Shown here: piece by piece, positions 35,807-45,300 of the stretch | Layout: each line of letters opens with the position of its first letter | Position numbering within the stretch: position 1 is the first letter of the stretch | Notes under the pieces: model-generated | What the model saw: only the letters and a program-made list of their open reading frames with translations | Told to the model about the DNA's origin: nothing | Database searches by the model: none | Assembly (NCBI GenBank): GCA_903899015.1 | Contig: CAIUHP010000038.1 | Location: 23,545-87,544, forward strand | Length of the DNA stretch: 64,000 bases | Direction: 5' to 3' | DNA from: an uncultured Armatimonadota bacterium | Lineage (GTDB): Bacteria > Armatimonadota > Fimbriimonadia > Fimbriimonadales > Fimbriimonadaceae | Translations under genes and position numbers: made by a program

Positions 35807-36446
35807 CGACCGCTGCATATCCTTCTGGATCAAACTGCTTAAGCTCAAACTTCAGAAATGGAAAGAAGTCGTTTCGTCCAAAGTAAGCCTCGGTACATTC
35901 AGCAAAATATTCAAATTTGTTGGTGAGGGCATAAGCTTTTCGTCGCCCCCCTGTCACAAACGGAACGGAATCATACAGATGGCTGCTAACCGCATGTTCG
36001 TAGGCCGCACCAATCGTTGGTTCGTCTTCTCCGAGATGTAGGAAGTGGTAGGAATGGGCGAGTTCGTGGAGCACCATGGAGGGTTGGATGTGCTGCCAAG
36101 CCAGGAAGTTTTTGAGATTTCCAATCTCGATCCCATGGGCCATGTCTGGGTTGTATCCATGGTCCTTGAGCCATGTGGCATCGGGATGAAACGCAGCCGT
36201 CGTCGTTGGATCATTCAGTTCAATCCAAAAAGGCACCTTCTTCAAATCCTGAAAGGCAGAATTGGGAACCTCTTGTTTTACTTGCCGAAGACGGTATCCC
36301 AATAATTCCAGGGACGGTTTAAGAAGTTTGGGAGATTTAAGTGCGGTTGGACTCACCATCACCGTGAACTCTTCAATGAGCATTTTGCTGTAGCGGTCGG
36401 TCGGAGGCTGAGTGAATCCTTGAACGAAGAGAAGAAGCGCCAACAC
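35787..36446 (-). CDS. Small putative secreted zinc metallopeptidase
   Basis: 219 residues from a GTG start; the N-terminus is a short hydrophobic signal-like segment. The zinc motif V-L-H-E-L-A-H-S-Y-H lies near residue 125 and a downstream F-A-E-C-T-E-A-Y-F near residue 182 supplies a Glu, as in gluzincins. The pattern resembles small anthrax-lethal-factor-like peptidases, but I am not sure of the family. No neighbours on the same strand within 70 bp. Its C-terminal codons overlap the terminator of the convergent M3 gene. Confidence 0.65.
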   Translation of the reverse strand: MLALLLFVQGFTQPPTDRYSKMLIEEFTVMVSPTALKSPKLLKPSLELLGYRLRQVKQEVPNSAFQDLKKVPFWIELNDPTTTAAFHPDATWLKDHGYNPDMAHGIEIGNLKNFLAWQHIQPSMVLHELAHSYHFLHLGEDEPTIGAAYEHAVSSHLYDSVPFVTGGRRKAYALTNKFEYFAECTEAYFGRNDFFPFLKFELKQFDPEGYAAVEKAWAR

Positions 36447-36521
36447 AAGTAGAGGATAGCAAATGATCGCTCCGATTTTGGATCGACCATTTGAATCCTC
36501 AGCTTGTTACGTGAGCTAATT

Positions 36522-39242
36522 CTAGTGCAGCACGGTCAGATAAGCGCTAGCCCCAGAACTTCCATCGGTCGCAAATACCAACGAAGTCAGGGTGGATTGA
36601 ACTGGCTTCGTTGTGACGGAGAAATTCACCGATGAAGAGCCAGCGGGGACTAAGACCGTTGTAGGTAGACCGACGATGCCCGGCGCTCCAGCGGTAAGTT
36701 TTACAAGCCAGCCGCCGACTGGCGCAGGGCCTGTCAATGTCACCGTTCCGGTCGCACTGGTTCCTCCATTGACCGAAGTCGGCGCGACCGAAACGCTTGT
36801 AATTCCGTCGCCTAATACCGTCAGCGTTGTGGATTGGTACGAATTCCCATCCGACGCGTAAATTCCGGTGGTGTAGGTGTGGCTCGACTCCTTTCCAGAG
36901 ATCGTGAAGGTCACACTGCTTGCTCCGGCAGGAACGGTGACCGTTCCGGGAAGGCTCACCGCTCCCGGGACCCCAGCAGATAGATTCACCTTCCATCCGC
37001 CAGTGGATGCAGGTAACAGGAGCGTAATCGTTCCAGTTGAAGTGCCGTTTCCTCCGATTGTGGTCGGCGAAACAGAAAGTCCGGTGATAAGGTTGCCAAC
37101 AACGCTAACCGTTGTTGACTTATAGGCAAGTGCGTCCGATGCATAAATCCCGATGGTCAAAGACCGAGATGTCGCCTTGGTGGTGATTGGAAATGTTACT
37201 GACGTTGCTCCTGAGGGGACAACGACGCTCGCGGGAACGGTTACCTCACTCGGAACACCGGACGACAGGTTGACCGTCCATCCATTTGCCGGGGCCGAGG
37301 TGTTCAGAGTAATCGTGCCGGTGGTATTCGCGCCGGCCGATATCGTCGTGGGACTCACGGTTAAATTTGTAATTCCACAACTTCGAACGGTCAGGTTTGC
37401 ACTGTGCCAAATGACAGAGTCGTGGGCGCTAATCAGATAGCTGTTAGTCGGCGTCGAAGTGAGGGAAGTGATCGTGAATGTTGCACTTGATGCTCCCGCC
37501 GGGATCGTAACGGTGGCAGGTACGGATACGAAATAGGGGCTTCCACTAATGAGGGTGACTGTCCAGCCGCCAGCTGGCGCAGGTCCTCCCAAAGTCACTG
37601 TTCCAGTTGAAGTAGAACCGGCTCCGATCGAAACCGGGTTTACCGTTACTGACTGAAGTGCAGTGGTCGCTACGGTTAGAGTTGCGGTCGACTGCGAACT
37701 ATTTGAGGTAGCCGTTATGAGATCGTTGAATGGAATCGCCCACATTTGAGGAGATGAAATCGTAAATGTCGCGCTAGATGAGCCTTCAGGCACCGTTACC
37801 GATGTTGGCACCGTAACGTAGGTCGGATATTGATGACTCAAGTTAACAACCTGCCCTCCAGGTGAAGCATTCCAACTCAGAGTCACGGTCGCAGTGGAAG
37901 TTGTTACACCTCCTGTAATTGTAGAAGGGCTCAAGGACAGGCTGGATACTGTAGGCGTACCTGGCGTCCCAATCTCGTAGATCGTGCCGTACGTGGACGC
38001 AACATAAAGGCTGCTTCCCGAGCCGATTGCGCACGCAGAATTATAAGAGTCGGCATTGGTTTGGCCAGTTGAGTTTGTCCAAACGAGCGTTCCCGATCCG
38101 TTGAAAGCGTAAACCAATCCGTTGCCAGTCGGTACGTAAATTGTGCCGTCAGCATCGACCGAACACGAAGAGTTATAGCGATCGTTGTTAGTTAAGCCAA
38201 GATTGTTTGACCAAAGCGATGAGCCATCGGTGCCGATTGCATACAAGGTCCCAAGTCGACCACAAGCGTACAAGACACCACCTGGTCCAACCGAAGCTGA
38301 CGACGTAAAGGTGTCTCCATTGGTCCATGCCGCGGCATTGGTCCAAGAATGCGATCCGTTCGAATGGAAAGCATAAAGAGTTCCGCTAAGGGCAGCCAGG
38401 TAGAGAGTTCCGTCAGAACCAATCGTACAAGACGAGTTGAAGGCATCGGTTCCAGCGTAGTCGCTGTTAGCCCAGCTCAAGGTTCCATCTGAATTGACTG
38501 CGTAGAGGTAGCCCGCGTTTCCCGCAATATAAATCGTGCCATCTGACCCAATTGAGCATCCAGCCAAAAAGCTGTCGCTATTCAAGAATCCCGCGTTATT
38601 GGCCCATTTTAGAGTTCCATTGGGATTGAACGCATAAAGATTGCCCCAGTATCCAGGTTCGTAGATTGTGCCGTCAGAACCGACTGTGCAATTTGAGTTA
38701 AATGTGTCTCCACTCGTTGCCGCATCCGTGTTCATCCATTTCGAAGTTCCATCGGGATTGATGGCATACAAATTGCCATTCGCACCGGGCTGGTAAATCG
38801 TGCCATCTGATCCAATGGTGCAGGAAGCATTGAAGCTCTCATTTGCAGAGCTTGAGAATGCTGCGCTATTGGTCCACTTGGTTGTGCCGTTTGGATTAAG
38901 GGCGTAGAGGTTGCCATTGCCGCCCGGAACGTAAATAGTTCCATCGGAAGCAATTCAGCAGGAGTTGTAAAAGCTGTCGAAATTCGAACCACCAGCGCTG
39001 TTCGACCAGTAAGTTGCACCATTGGAGCCACTACCCGTTCCATTGCTGTTGTTGAAGTTGTTGGCTCCCGCCACGGGCCAGGGTGCCCCTACTTGGTAGG
39101 CAAAAGATCGATGCCCCGGCGTCCGGTTTACTCGAGATGGATTCGCAGATTGTCGTTTGTTCTGCACCCGGCCAGACGTTGACTGCCCCAGACAAAAAGG
39201 CGCGACAAGCAAGGCCAAGCAAATTATTCCAGCTATCTTCAA
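36522..39242 (-). pseudogene. Secreted propeller plus Ig-like repeat protein, interrupted by in-frame TGA
   Basis: One frame of 907 codons from TTG (39242, with GGGAG upstream) to the stop at 36522, broken once by TGA at 38955-38957 (codon 96). A signal peptide (cleavage near C-L-G-Q) is followed by eight PQQ/YVTN-like repeats of 43-48 residues with S-C-T-I-G-S-D-G-T-I-Y and N-L-Y-A-x-N-P-D-G-T. Five Ig-like repeats of about 94 residues (T-G-T-V-T-L, G-G-W-x-V-x-L, V-P-A-G-A-S-S) complete the protein. The TGA stands exactly where repeats have Thr or Ser after the conserved Cys, so a TCA-to-TGA change explains it. No frameshift is present. Without readthrough the signal peptide is cut from the body. 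Likely a surface protein; role unknown. Confidence 0.8.
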
Positions 39243-39288
39243 ATAGAAAACTCCCTGTTTCTAATCCAAATCGGACATTACCGAAAGG

Positions 39289-39381
39289 GCACAATCGTGC
39301 TTCCCGGATTGTGCGCCTGTTGACTGGAAAACGGAAGATGGTAGGGACCTTTACATCGAGAAATGCGGTCGATTCAACAGG
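39289..39381 (-). promoter_or_regulatory. Structured leader of the propeller gene
   Basis: On the minus strand CCTGTTGA and TCAACAGG (39374-39381, 39316-39323) form a perfect 8-bp stem around about 50 nt that contain a GACC/GGTC hairpin. Next to it GCACAATC and GATTGTGC (39307-39314, 39289-39296) form a second 8-bp hairpin. The start codon is 47 bp downstream. No riboswitch class is recognised. Confidence 0.4.
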
Positions 39382-39433
39382 TGTTCTTTGTTTGACTGAG
39401 CCTTACCCTCTATAAATCAAAGATTCCGGTTGC

Positions 39434-40084
39434 CTAAAATCGCTGGCCGCGTACCCGATCAACGTTGAATTGAGCGGTGTCGGCAATCGCCATGACGGCC
39501 ATCGTTCCGGCTTGAACGGGATCTGTCACAACGAAGTCGGCAGCGCTAGGAACACTTCCGGCCATCGCGAGTGAAATCACCGGAATGCCGTATTGAGCTC
39601 TCAGTTCACGCACCGCAACCGTAATTTCTCCACCCATAATGCTGCCCGCCAGAACGAGAATCTTGGCTCGCGGCAATCTACCAACCGCTCGGACGGCTTC
39701 CGCGAGCATCTTTTCCCCGACGAGTGGGATCGTGTCCACACTGATGCGTTCGCCTCGCAAGTTATGTCGGTCCGCTTCTGAAACGGCGCCCATGACTACT
39801 TGAGCAACTTGGGCTCCTCCACCCATTACAATGACGCGCTTCCCGAAAATGGACTTGACGGTGTCGGTGATTTCCACTCGATCGACGTTCGGAACTGTTA
39901 AGAGTTGGGTCTTGAGTTCATTTTCCTCGAAGTCACCGGAAATCTCAAAGTGGATCTCGGTACGTGTTCCAGGATCGTGATGAACCATGTCGATGTTGGC
40001 ACCCGTATCTGCGATACAAGTCGTCAAATCTCGAAAGAGTCCCGTTCGATCCGAGGCGAAAACACTGAGCCCCACGTGTGCCAT
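39434..40084 (-). CDS. ACT-domain protein (ACT plus DUF5612-like domain)
   Basis: 216 residues from the ATG at 40084 (a TTG at 40090 is also possible). Residues 1-75 form an ACT domain: V-G-L-S-V-F-A-S-D-R-T-G-L-F-R-D-L, then G-A-N-I-D-M. The second part (about 85-216) has V-I-V-M-G-G-G-A-Q-V-A-Q-V, G-S-I-M-G-G-E-I-T-V-A-V-R-E and D-P-V-Q-A-G-T-M-A-V-M-A-I-A-D-T, which I associate with DUF5612. ACT domains bind amino acids, so an amino-acid-sensing role is plausible. The gene lies just behind an intrinsic terminator (40134-40175) on the same strand, which suggests control by attenuation. Confidence 0.65.
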   Translation of the reverse strand: MAHVGLSVFASDRTGLFRDLTTCIADTGANIDMVHHDPGTRTEIHFEISGDFEENELKTQLLTVPNVDRVEITDTVKSIFGKRVIVMGGGAQVAQVVMGAVSEADRHNLRGERISVDTIPLVGEKMLAEAVRAVGRLPRAKILVLAGSIMGGEITVAVRELRAQYGIPVISLAMAGSVPSAADFVVTDPVQAGTMAVMAIADTAQFNVDRVRGQRF

Positions 40085-40133
40085 GCCCAAATACTACTCA
40101 GGTCTGGTTTGGCAGGGCTGCGGCGCTGGAGGC

Positions 40134-40175
40134 AAAAAAAGGCCTCTGCCCCCTGAGAGAGGGGTTGCAGAGGCC
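40134..40175 (-). terminator. Intrinsic terminator upstream of the ACT-domain gene (attenuator candidate)
   Basis: On the minus strand the arms complementary to 40161-40175 and 40141-40153 pair through 9 bp (GGCCTCTGC/GCAGAGGCC) and then CCCC/GGGG with a 2-nt bulge. They run into seven T (complement of 40134-40140). No minus-strand gene lies upstream within 370 bp, so it must stop a leader RNA or a small RNA. Confidence 0.85.
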
Positions 40176-40330
40176 AGTGCCATGTTTACATCTCATCGGA
40201 TGCTTAAGCTTTCTAGTCTTTAATTCGGACTTGAATTGAGTAAAGACCTTTCTCCGAGTCCTTGTCTGTCCCTATTTTCTGTATTTACTAAAGCAAGTCT
40301 AAAATTCGGTTGAATCCATTCGTTCAGTTT
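40176..40330 (-). ncRNA. Candidate structured leader or small RNA before the attenuator
   Basis: The 375-bp gap between 40091 and 40466 has no ORF. On the minus strand it holds a hairpin with arms GTCTTT/AAAGAC (complement of 40242-40247 and 40216-40221) and an inner AATTC/GAATT stem (40222-40237), followed by GCTTAAGC and the strong terminator. The 5' limit is a guess; no convincing promoter was found. It may be a riboswitch or attenuator for the ACT gene, or an independent sRNA. Confidence 0.45.
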
Positions 40331-40402
40331 TGAGTCGTGATCGAGCGACTAGGGTGGCCGGTATCCAAGTGAATCCAAGGCCTAATAATTCAGTAAGACC
40401 TA

Positions 40403-40428
40403 ATAAATGTAGCCATGACTACATTTAT
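40403..40428 (+). promoter_or_regulatory. Operator-like inverted repeat before the Nramp transporter gene
   Basis: ATAAATGTAG and CTACATTTAT are perfect 10-bp arms with a 6-bp spacer, 38 bp upstream of the start. CCTAATAA occurs twice just before it (40381 and 40399). A second IR, TAGAAT-N6-ATTCTA, follows at 40432-40449. The arrangement suits a metalloregulator such as MntR, but I do not recognise the consensus. Confidence 0.5.
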
Positions 40429-40466
40429 AGGTAGAATCCTCATATTCTAATTTTTAGAGCCTTGTT

Positions 40467-41840
40467 TTGCGGTTTCATTTGACTAACAACGAGCAAGAAA
40501 CTGAGTTGGAGGGTTCCGGATGGAACCTGCCATCTGGATTGCCCAGCCTTCCTGAGGTGTATCGTTCGATACCGGTGCCTAAGGGAGGGCCAGCTTGGCG
40601 TCGACTTCTAGCGTTCATCGGACCTGGCTACATGGTTGCCGTTGGATACATGGACCCGGGAAATTGGGCAACGGATATTGCAGGTGGGGCGGCCTTTAAT
40701 TACACGCTATTGGCTGCAATTCTCATTTCCAGTTTGATGGCGATCTTCTTGCAGTCGCTGAGCGCCAAACTCGGGATCGTTACCGGACGAGATCTTGCTC
40801 AAGCTTGCCGGGATTCTTATTCGAAACCGGTATCCATTTTTCTTTGGCTTTCTGCTGAAATTGGAATTGTCGCTTGTGATATTGCGGAGGTAATTGGGGC
40901 CGCTATTGCCCTGAATTTGCTATTCGGGCTCAATTTGGTTGCGGGAGTCGCTATTACGGCTGCTGACGTCTTTCTCGTTTTGGCGTTGAATGCCAAAGGC
41001 TTTCGCTGGATCGAAACGTTTGTCATTGCGCTCATCGCTACGATGAGCGGGATATTCTCCATCGAGCTATTTATCGCCAAACCCGATTGGCACAGCGTTG
41101 CAACCGGATTTATTCCGACCGGTGCAATGATTCGAAACCACGAAATGCTCTTCATTGGACTCGGAATTCTTGGGGCAACTGTCATGCCCCATAACCTATA
41201 TTTGCATTCGAGCATCATCCAAACTCGGAATTTTGGCCGAAGTGTTGCCGAACTCAAAGACACGATCAAAATGGCGTATGCCGATTCGACGATCGCGCTT
41301 TCGTTGGCGCTCTTTGTGAATGCGGCGATCTTAATTCTTGCGGCGGCGGTCTTTTACCGGTCTGGGCATCACGAGGTTAAAGAGATTAATGAAGCGTACA
41401 AACTGCTTGCGCCCATCGTTGGTGTTTCCATTGCGACACCGCTTTTCGCGATTGCGTTATTAGCTTCCGGCCAAAACTCAACCTTAACGGGGACGTTGGC
41501 GGGTCAAATTGTGCTCGAAGGTTTCCTGCAAGTCCAGATCAAACCATGGTTACGCAGGATGATCTCTCGTCTTCTTGCCATCGCTCCTGCCATCGCAGCG
41601 GTCGCGTTTTATGGTCAAAAGGGATTGGGAGATCTAATGCTCTTCAGTCAAGTGGTGCTTTCTGCTCAACTTTCATTTGCGGTTGTGCCGTTGATTCAGT
41701 TCACGTCTGACAAGGACAAAATGGGACAATTTGTAAACGGATTGGCGACCAGAATCATCGGTTGGACCATGGCAGCAGTTATTGCTGGACTCAACGTTTA
41801 CTTGATTTACGCCACCTTGTTTATGCCTCAGGCGAAATGA
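40467..41840 (+). CDS. mntH: Nramp-family divalent metal (Mn2+) transporter
   Basis: 457 residues, about eleven helices. The two metal-binding signatures are present: G-Y-M-D-P-G-N-W-A-T-D near residue 65 (D-P-G-N, helix 1) and V-M-P-H-N-L-Y-L-H-S near residue 240 (M-P-H-N, helix 6). These proton-coupled transporters import Mn2+ and sometimes Fe2+. The start is TTG with no strong Shine-Dalgarno, so the exact N-terminus is uncertain. The upstream inverted repeats suggest metal-responsive control. It converges on a small secreted-protein gene with a shared hairpin at 41840-41867. Confidence 0.9.
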   Translation: MRFHLTNNEQETELEGSGWNLPSGLPSLPEVYRSIPVPKGGPAWRRLLAFIGPGYMVAVGYMDPGNWATDIAGGAAFNYTLLAAILISSLMAIFLQSLSAKLGIVTGRDLAQACRDSYSKPVSIFLWLSAEIGIVACDIAEVIGAAIALNLLFGLNLVAGVAITAADVFLVLALNAKGFRWIETFVIALIATMSGIFSIELFIAKPDWHSVATGFIPTGAMIRNHEMLFIGLGILGATVMPHNLYLHSSIIQTRNFGRSVAELKDTIKMAYADSTIALSLALFVNAAILILAAAVFYRSGHHEVKEINEAYKLLAPIVGVSIATPLFAIALLASGQNSTLTGTLAGQIVLEGFLQVQIKPWLRRMISRLLAIAPAIAAVAFYGQKGLGDLMLFSQVVLSAQLSFAVVPLIQFTSDKDKMGQFVNGLATRIIGWTMAAVIAGLNVYLIYATLFMPQAK

Positions 41841-41867
41841 CGGGGCAATTGCATAACTGCCCCGTCC
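41840..41867. terminator. Hairpin between convergent mntH and small secreted-protein gene
   Basis: GACGGGGCA and TGCCCCGTC form a perfect 9-bp stem with a 10-nt loop that starts at the last base of the mntH stop codon. T-runs on either side are several bases away, so termination efficiency is uncertain; it may act for both strands. Confidence 0.55.
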
Positions 41868-41871
41868 CATC

Positions 41872-42174
41872 TCAAGATTTCTTTTTCTTCGCTTTGTAGG
41901 CTTTGTAAGCCGAGATGGCCTGACCTTCGCTCATGCCACGAGATTTTGCCATCGCGATCCCCTTAGCGTAACTTGCATTACTCACGCCACGAATTTTAGA
42001 CGTCATCGTCGATTTCGAAGCCTTGGCAGCTGCATGCGGTGCTGCCTTTGCCGACGCGTGGGCAGCGGCGTGAGCATGGCCCCGAGCTTTACCATGCCCG
42101 TGAGGGCCCAAGGCAAAACAAGGCGTCACGACGAGAGTTGCGAGGGTGACAAATCCAAAAATCTTGGTATTCAT
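41872..42174 (-). CDS. Small secreted His/Ala/Lys-rich protein
   Basis: 100 residues from the ATG at 42174, which starts a signal peptide (M-N-T-K-I-F, hydrophobic core, F-A-L-G). The mature part is low complexity: His- and Ala-rich (G-H-G-K-A-R-G-H-A-H), then a helical segment with S-Y-A-K-G-I-A-M-A-K and a Lys tail. The His pairs could bind metal, and it lies next to the metal transporter, though on the opposite strand. No family recognised. Confidence 0.6.
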   Translation of the reverse strand: MNTKIFGFVTLATLVVTPCFALGPHGHGKARGHAHAAAHASAKAAPHAAAKASKSTMTSKIRGVSNASYAKGIAMAKSRGMSEGQAISAYKAYKAKKKKS

Positions 42175-42337
42175 TTCAATCAATCCAATCGAAAATAGTT
42201 AATGACTGTTAATCATTGTTTGACGTCCATTTTACATTGAATATTGCTCTTCTCAATCGAATTTATGACGAACGCCCCACGAGTCCAGGCTAAACAGCAC
42301 CTAAAGGGCGACCTACTGCCCGAAAGAATTGGTTAAG

Positions 42338-45300
42338 ATGCAATTAATGTCGAAGCGTCGGTCCCTTCTTTTCGCTGCTTTTGCCGCCCTTGCAGTTTCC
42401 TCTTTCGCCCAATCGATTCCCACAAAGCTTTACGACGGGATTCGATGGAGGATGATTGGTCCATATCGGGGTGGACGCACGGTTGGGGCCGCTGGCGTGC
42501 CCTCTCAGCCGGGTGTCTACTACATGGGCGTCAATAACGGTGGAGTTTGGAAAACAAATGATTTTGGAAGGACCTGGAATCCGATATTTGATGACCAGCC
42601 GACCGGCTCCATTGGAGCGATTGCGGTAGCGCCTTCGGATCCTGACACGCTCTATGTAGGAAGTGGAGAAGGACTTCAACGCCCGGACCTTTCAACGGGA
42701 GACGGATTCTACCGCTCACGTGATGGGGGCAAGACTTGGGTTCATTTGGGATTGAGAGACGCGCAGCAAATTGGCGCCATTATCGTAGATCCCAAGGATC
42801 CAAAACGAATTTTCGTTGCCGTGCTCGGTCATCCCCATGCTCCGAACGAAGAACGGGGTGTTTACCGGTCAACCGATGGCGGGGATACGTTCGAGAAAGT
42901 GCTCTACAAAGGTCCGGATACCGGGGCGATCGCGCTTACGTTTGACCCCACTGACTCCAACACGATCTATGCCGACATGTGGGCAGCGAGACAGGGGCCT
43001 TGGGAAAACGGAGGCTGGCAGGGCCCTGGAAGCGGGCTTTTTAAGTCAACCGACGGAGGAACGACCTGGCATCCGCTTTCGAAGGGACTTCCAACCATTG
43101 AAGATGGCCTTGGCCGAATTGGCATCACGGTAGCACCGAGCAATCCGAAGCTCCTTTTTGCGATAGTAGATTCAGGAAAGGGCGGAGGTCTTTATCGATC
43201 AGACGATGCGGGCGAGTCTTGGACGCTCTCTGACAATGAACGCCGAATCTGGAGTCGAGGTAGCGACTTTGCGGACGTAAAAGTTGATCCGAAAAATTCC
43301 GATGTGGTCTACGTCGCTGACACCTCGACCTACAAGTCGACGGATGGAGGGAAGCACTTTTTTGCTTGGAAGGGTGCGCCGGGTGGAGACGACTACCACA
43401 CGATTTGGATTGACCCAAATAACCCCAAGATCATCCTTCTCGCCCTCGACCAAGGAGCGACCATCACTGTCAACGGTGGAGAAACATGGTCTTCTTGGTA
43501 CAATCAACCGACCGCTCAGTTTTATCACGTATCGACTGATAATCAGTTCCCGTATTGGGTTTACGGCGGGCAACAAGAGAGTGGATCCGCGGGAGTGGCT
43601 AGTCGTGGCAACGACGGTCAGATCACATTCCGCGAGTGGCATCCGGTGGGAGTCGAAGAGTATGGATATGTCGCCCCGGACCCTCTTCATCCCAATTTGA
43701 TTTACGGCGGAAAAGTCAGCCGTTACGACATGATTACTGGCCAAAACCAGAGTGTGTCTCCTCAAATGGGCCGCTTCGGAGGGAAATATCGCTTCCTACG
43801 AACCGCGCCACTCATGTTTTCGACCGTTGATCCCCACGCCCTCTTCCTCGCAGGAAATGTTGTCTTCAAAACCATTAATGGAGGCAACGATTGGCAAGTC
43901 ATCAGTCCAGATTTAACTCGGGAGGTAGCTCCGGCACCTGCAGGCAGTGTGTTCAAGTCGACCTCTCGCCGAGGCGTCATCTATGCGATTGCGCCTTCCT
44001 ACCGAGATATCAATGTGATCTGGGCTGGGACCGATGATGGGTTGATTCACGTTACCAAGGACGGAGGGAAATCTTGGCAAAACGTCACTCCCGGCGCGCT
44101 TACCCCTTGGAGCAAGATCACCCAGTTGGATTCGGGTCATTTCGATTCCAACACCGCTTATGCTTCAGTCAACCGAATGAAGTTGGACGACATGCGTCCT
44201 CACATTTATCGGACCCACGACTCAGGAGCAACTTGGACGGAGATCATCAATGGCCTTCCTGATAATTCTCCCGTTGATACCATTCGAGAAGATCCGCAGC
44301 GCAAAGGTCTGCTTTTTGCTGGCACCGAGAATGCGGTTTATTTTTCCATCGATGACGGTGCCAATTGGAATCCGCTTCGATTAAATATGCCAGCTACTTC
44401 CATTCGGGACCTTGTCGTCCACGATGATGACCTTGTCGTTGGAACCCACGGTCGTTCGTTTTGGATCCTCGATGATATCACCGCTCTTCGCCAACTGGGT
44501 GCCGACAGCGAAGCGACTCACCTGGTCAAACCTGAACTGGCGACTCGCGTTCATTGGAATAACAATACCGACACTCCCCTACCTCCTGAAGAATCGGCAG
44601 GTAAGAATCCACCCGATGGCGCCATCTTGGACTACTATTTGGCACCGGACACGAGAGGACCGGTTACATTAGAGATCGTTGATTCGCACGGCGGGTTGGT
44701 CCGTCGATACTCCAGCGAGGACAAGCTGGAACAAGTACGTGAGCAAGACCTGCAAGTGCCGTTCTACTGGATTCGCCCGTTGCAACCGCTCTTGGCTTCC
44801 CCGGGATTTCATCGGTTCGTCTGGGATCTGCATTACACGCCACTTGGTGGGCGATCCAATTTCCCGATCGCGGCAATTTTCCACGACACCGCTCCTGCCG
44901 ACAGTAGCCCTTGGGTTGCACCCGGAATGTATGAAGTTCGGCTAACGGTAGGTGGCAAAATGTTCCGGCAGCCGTTGAAAGTCCGAATGGACCCACGCAT
45001 TACCACGCCGGTAGCGGGACTCAACGAGCAATTCCGGATTGCCCACGGCTCATATTCGCTCATCAATCACCTGAGAAGCGTCAGCGGAGTGATTTCCGAA
45101 TCGACTCCGAAATTGCGCATGCTAAGCTCAGAATTCCAGGCCGATGCGAAGTTAATTCTTGACTCGTACGTGAAGCTTCAGCCTAATTTGACGACACCCC
45201 AAGGTGGGCTCAATGGAGTTATGGCGCTTGTCGAACAGTCCGATTTTGCCCCATCAAGATTGGCGAGTCAAACGTATGAAGCGTCTGGAAAATCGGCCCT

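Noticed and set aside
38955..38957. TGA read as selenocysteine next to a Cys (C-U pair)
   Set aside because: All other repeats have Thr, Ser or Ala at this place, not a redox residue, and the short GGAAC/GTTCC stem downstream is simply the conserved D-G-T-I-Y-V-P coding sequence. No selenoprotein machinery is seen.
40340..40375. T-box-like string on the plus strand (AGGGTGGCCGGTA)
   Set aside because: It resembles the T-box core only in part, lacks the specifier and terminator arrangement, and the downstream gene is a metal transporter, not an amino-acid gene.
42816..43700. Several overlapping ORFs of 100-190 codons on both strands inside the BNR-repeat gene
   Set aside because: They are shadows of the long, well-supported 1037-residue frame with its signal peptide and Asp-box repeats.
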